Assembly (NCBI GenBank): GCA_946479475.1
Contig: CAMLGG010000142.1
Location: 1 to 13,728, forward strand
Direction: 5' to 3'
DNA: 13,728 bases
From: an uncultured Ideonella sp.
GTDB taxonomy: Bacteria; Pseudomonadota; Gammaproteobacteria; Burkholderiales; Burkholderiaceae
A program made the translations under genes and the position numbers. Every line of letters begins with the position of its first letter. Positions within the stretch are counted from its first letter, which is position 1. This document shows, in pieces, positions 13,455 through 13,728 of the stretch. Under the pieces are notes generated by a model. The model had not been told where the DNA came from and searched no databases. It saw only the letters and a list, made by a program, of their open reading frames with translations.

Positions 13455-13728
13455 CAATATACGCGCGCCGCCGAAGCGGTCGCACCCGTCCTGGTCGCCG
13501 GAAACCTCGTGGTGCTCGAATCGACCTCTCCGGTTGGAGCGACCGAGCAACTATCGCTCTGGCTTAGTCAGCGACGCCCCGATCTCACTTTCCCTCACCA
13601 GACGGGTGAGTTGTCCGATATCCGCGTCGCCCATTGTCCGGAGCGCGTGCTGCCCGGCCAGATCCTGCGGGAGGTGGTGGAGAACAACCGTGTGATCGGT
13701 GGACTGACGCGAAAATGCGCCCAAGCCG
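13455..13728 (+). CDS. wecC: UDP-N-acetyl-D-mannosaminuronate dehydrogenase fragment (internal part)
   Basis: About 91 residues, open to the window edge, lacking the N-terminal NAD-binding part. The segments APVLVAGNLVVLESTSPVGA, WLSQRRPDLTFPHQTGE and AHCPERVLPG, then NNRVIGGLT, match the middle of WecC, which oxidises UDP-ManNAc to UDP-ManNAcA for enterobacterial common antigen and other surface polysaccharides. Codons such as CTA, AGT, TTG, CGA and TGT and lower GC differ from the genes before it, suggesting another source genome. No start or ribosome site precedes it, so it cannot be a functional gene in this arrangement. Confidence 0.8.

Noticed and set aside
13328..13567. Continuation of the HtrA frame to a stop at 13567
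   Set aside because: After DGRLIE the translation becomes Arg-rich with no protease motif, while another frame encodes protein-like and WecC sequence.

Overview
The window is very GC-rich DNA with strong G/C third-position codon use. The gene content (HAF-repeat protein, SlyX, YXWGXW lipoprotein, CHASE-PAS-GAF-GGDEF-EAL protein, S1C proteases beside a LuxR-type regulator) suggests a free-living betaproteobacterium of the Burkholderiales, perhaps Comamonadaceae. The taxonomy is inference. No rRNA, tRNA, CRISPR array, insertion sequence or phage gene is visible.

Layout: (1) 1-911, minus: 5' part of a flavin disulfide oxidoreductase (dihydrolipoyl dehydrogenase/MerA type), cut by the window edge. 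(2) 1021-1923, plus: membrane-anchored protein with a degenerate GGDEF domain. (3) 1939-4444, minus: four genes read in the order outer-membrane beta-barrel protein, SlyX, MarR-type repressor, HAF-repeat exported protein. (4) 4653-5537, plus: SGNH/GDSL hydrolase. (5) 5565-6209, minus: plant-GRDP-like protein ending in six 13-residue Trp-Cys-Gly-Gly-Glu repeats; upstream of it on the same strand (6306-9602) lies a large CHASE-PAS-GAF-GGDEF-EAL protein. (6) 9866-11276, plus: YXWGXW lipoprotein, then a soluble histidine kinase with a C-terminal tail resembling DUF3606. (7) 11434-13327, plus: three tightly coupled genes: a catalytically dead HtrA-like protein with a PDZ domain, a LuxR/NarL-type regulator with a shortened receiver, and an HtrA-like protease with His and Asp in place.

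The last 400 bases do not belong together. The HtrA reading frame loses similarity at about 13327, before its catalytic Ser. A short unrecognised coding fragment follows in another frame, then from about 13455 an internal piece of UDP-N-acetyl-D-mannosaminuronate dehydrogenase (WecC) with lower GC and different codon use. This looks like a chimeric contig end or a recent rearrangement, and anything after about 13327 should not be used for context.

Themes: cyclic-di-GMP (a full GGDEF-EAL protein, plus a degenerate GGDEF that keeps its inhibitory-site RxxD and so looks like a receptor), envelope proteins, and regulation by a kinase and a LuxR-type protein. The most unusual items are the GRDP/WCGGE-repeat protein and the dead-HtrA/regulator/HtrA operon.
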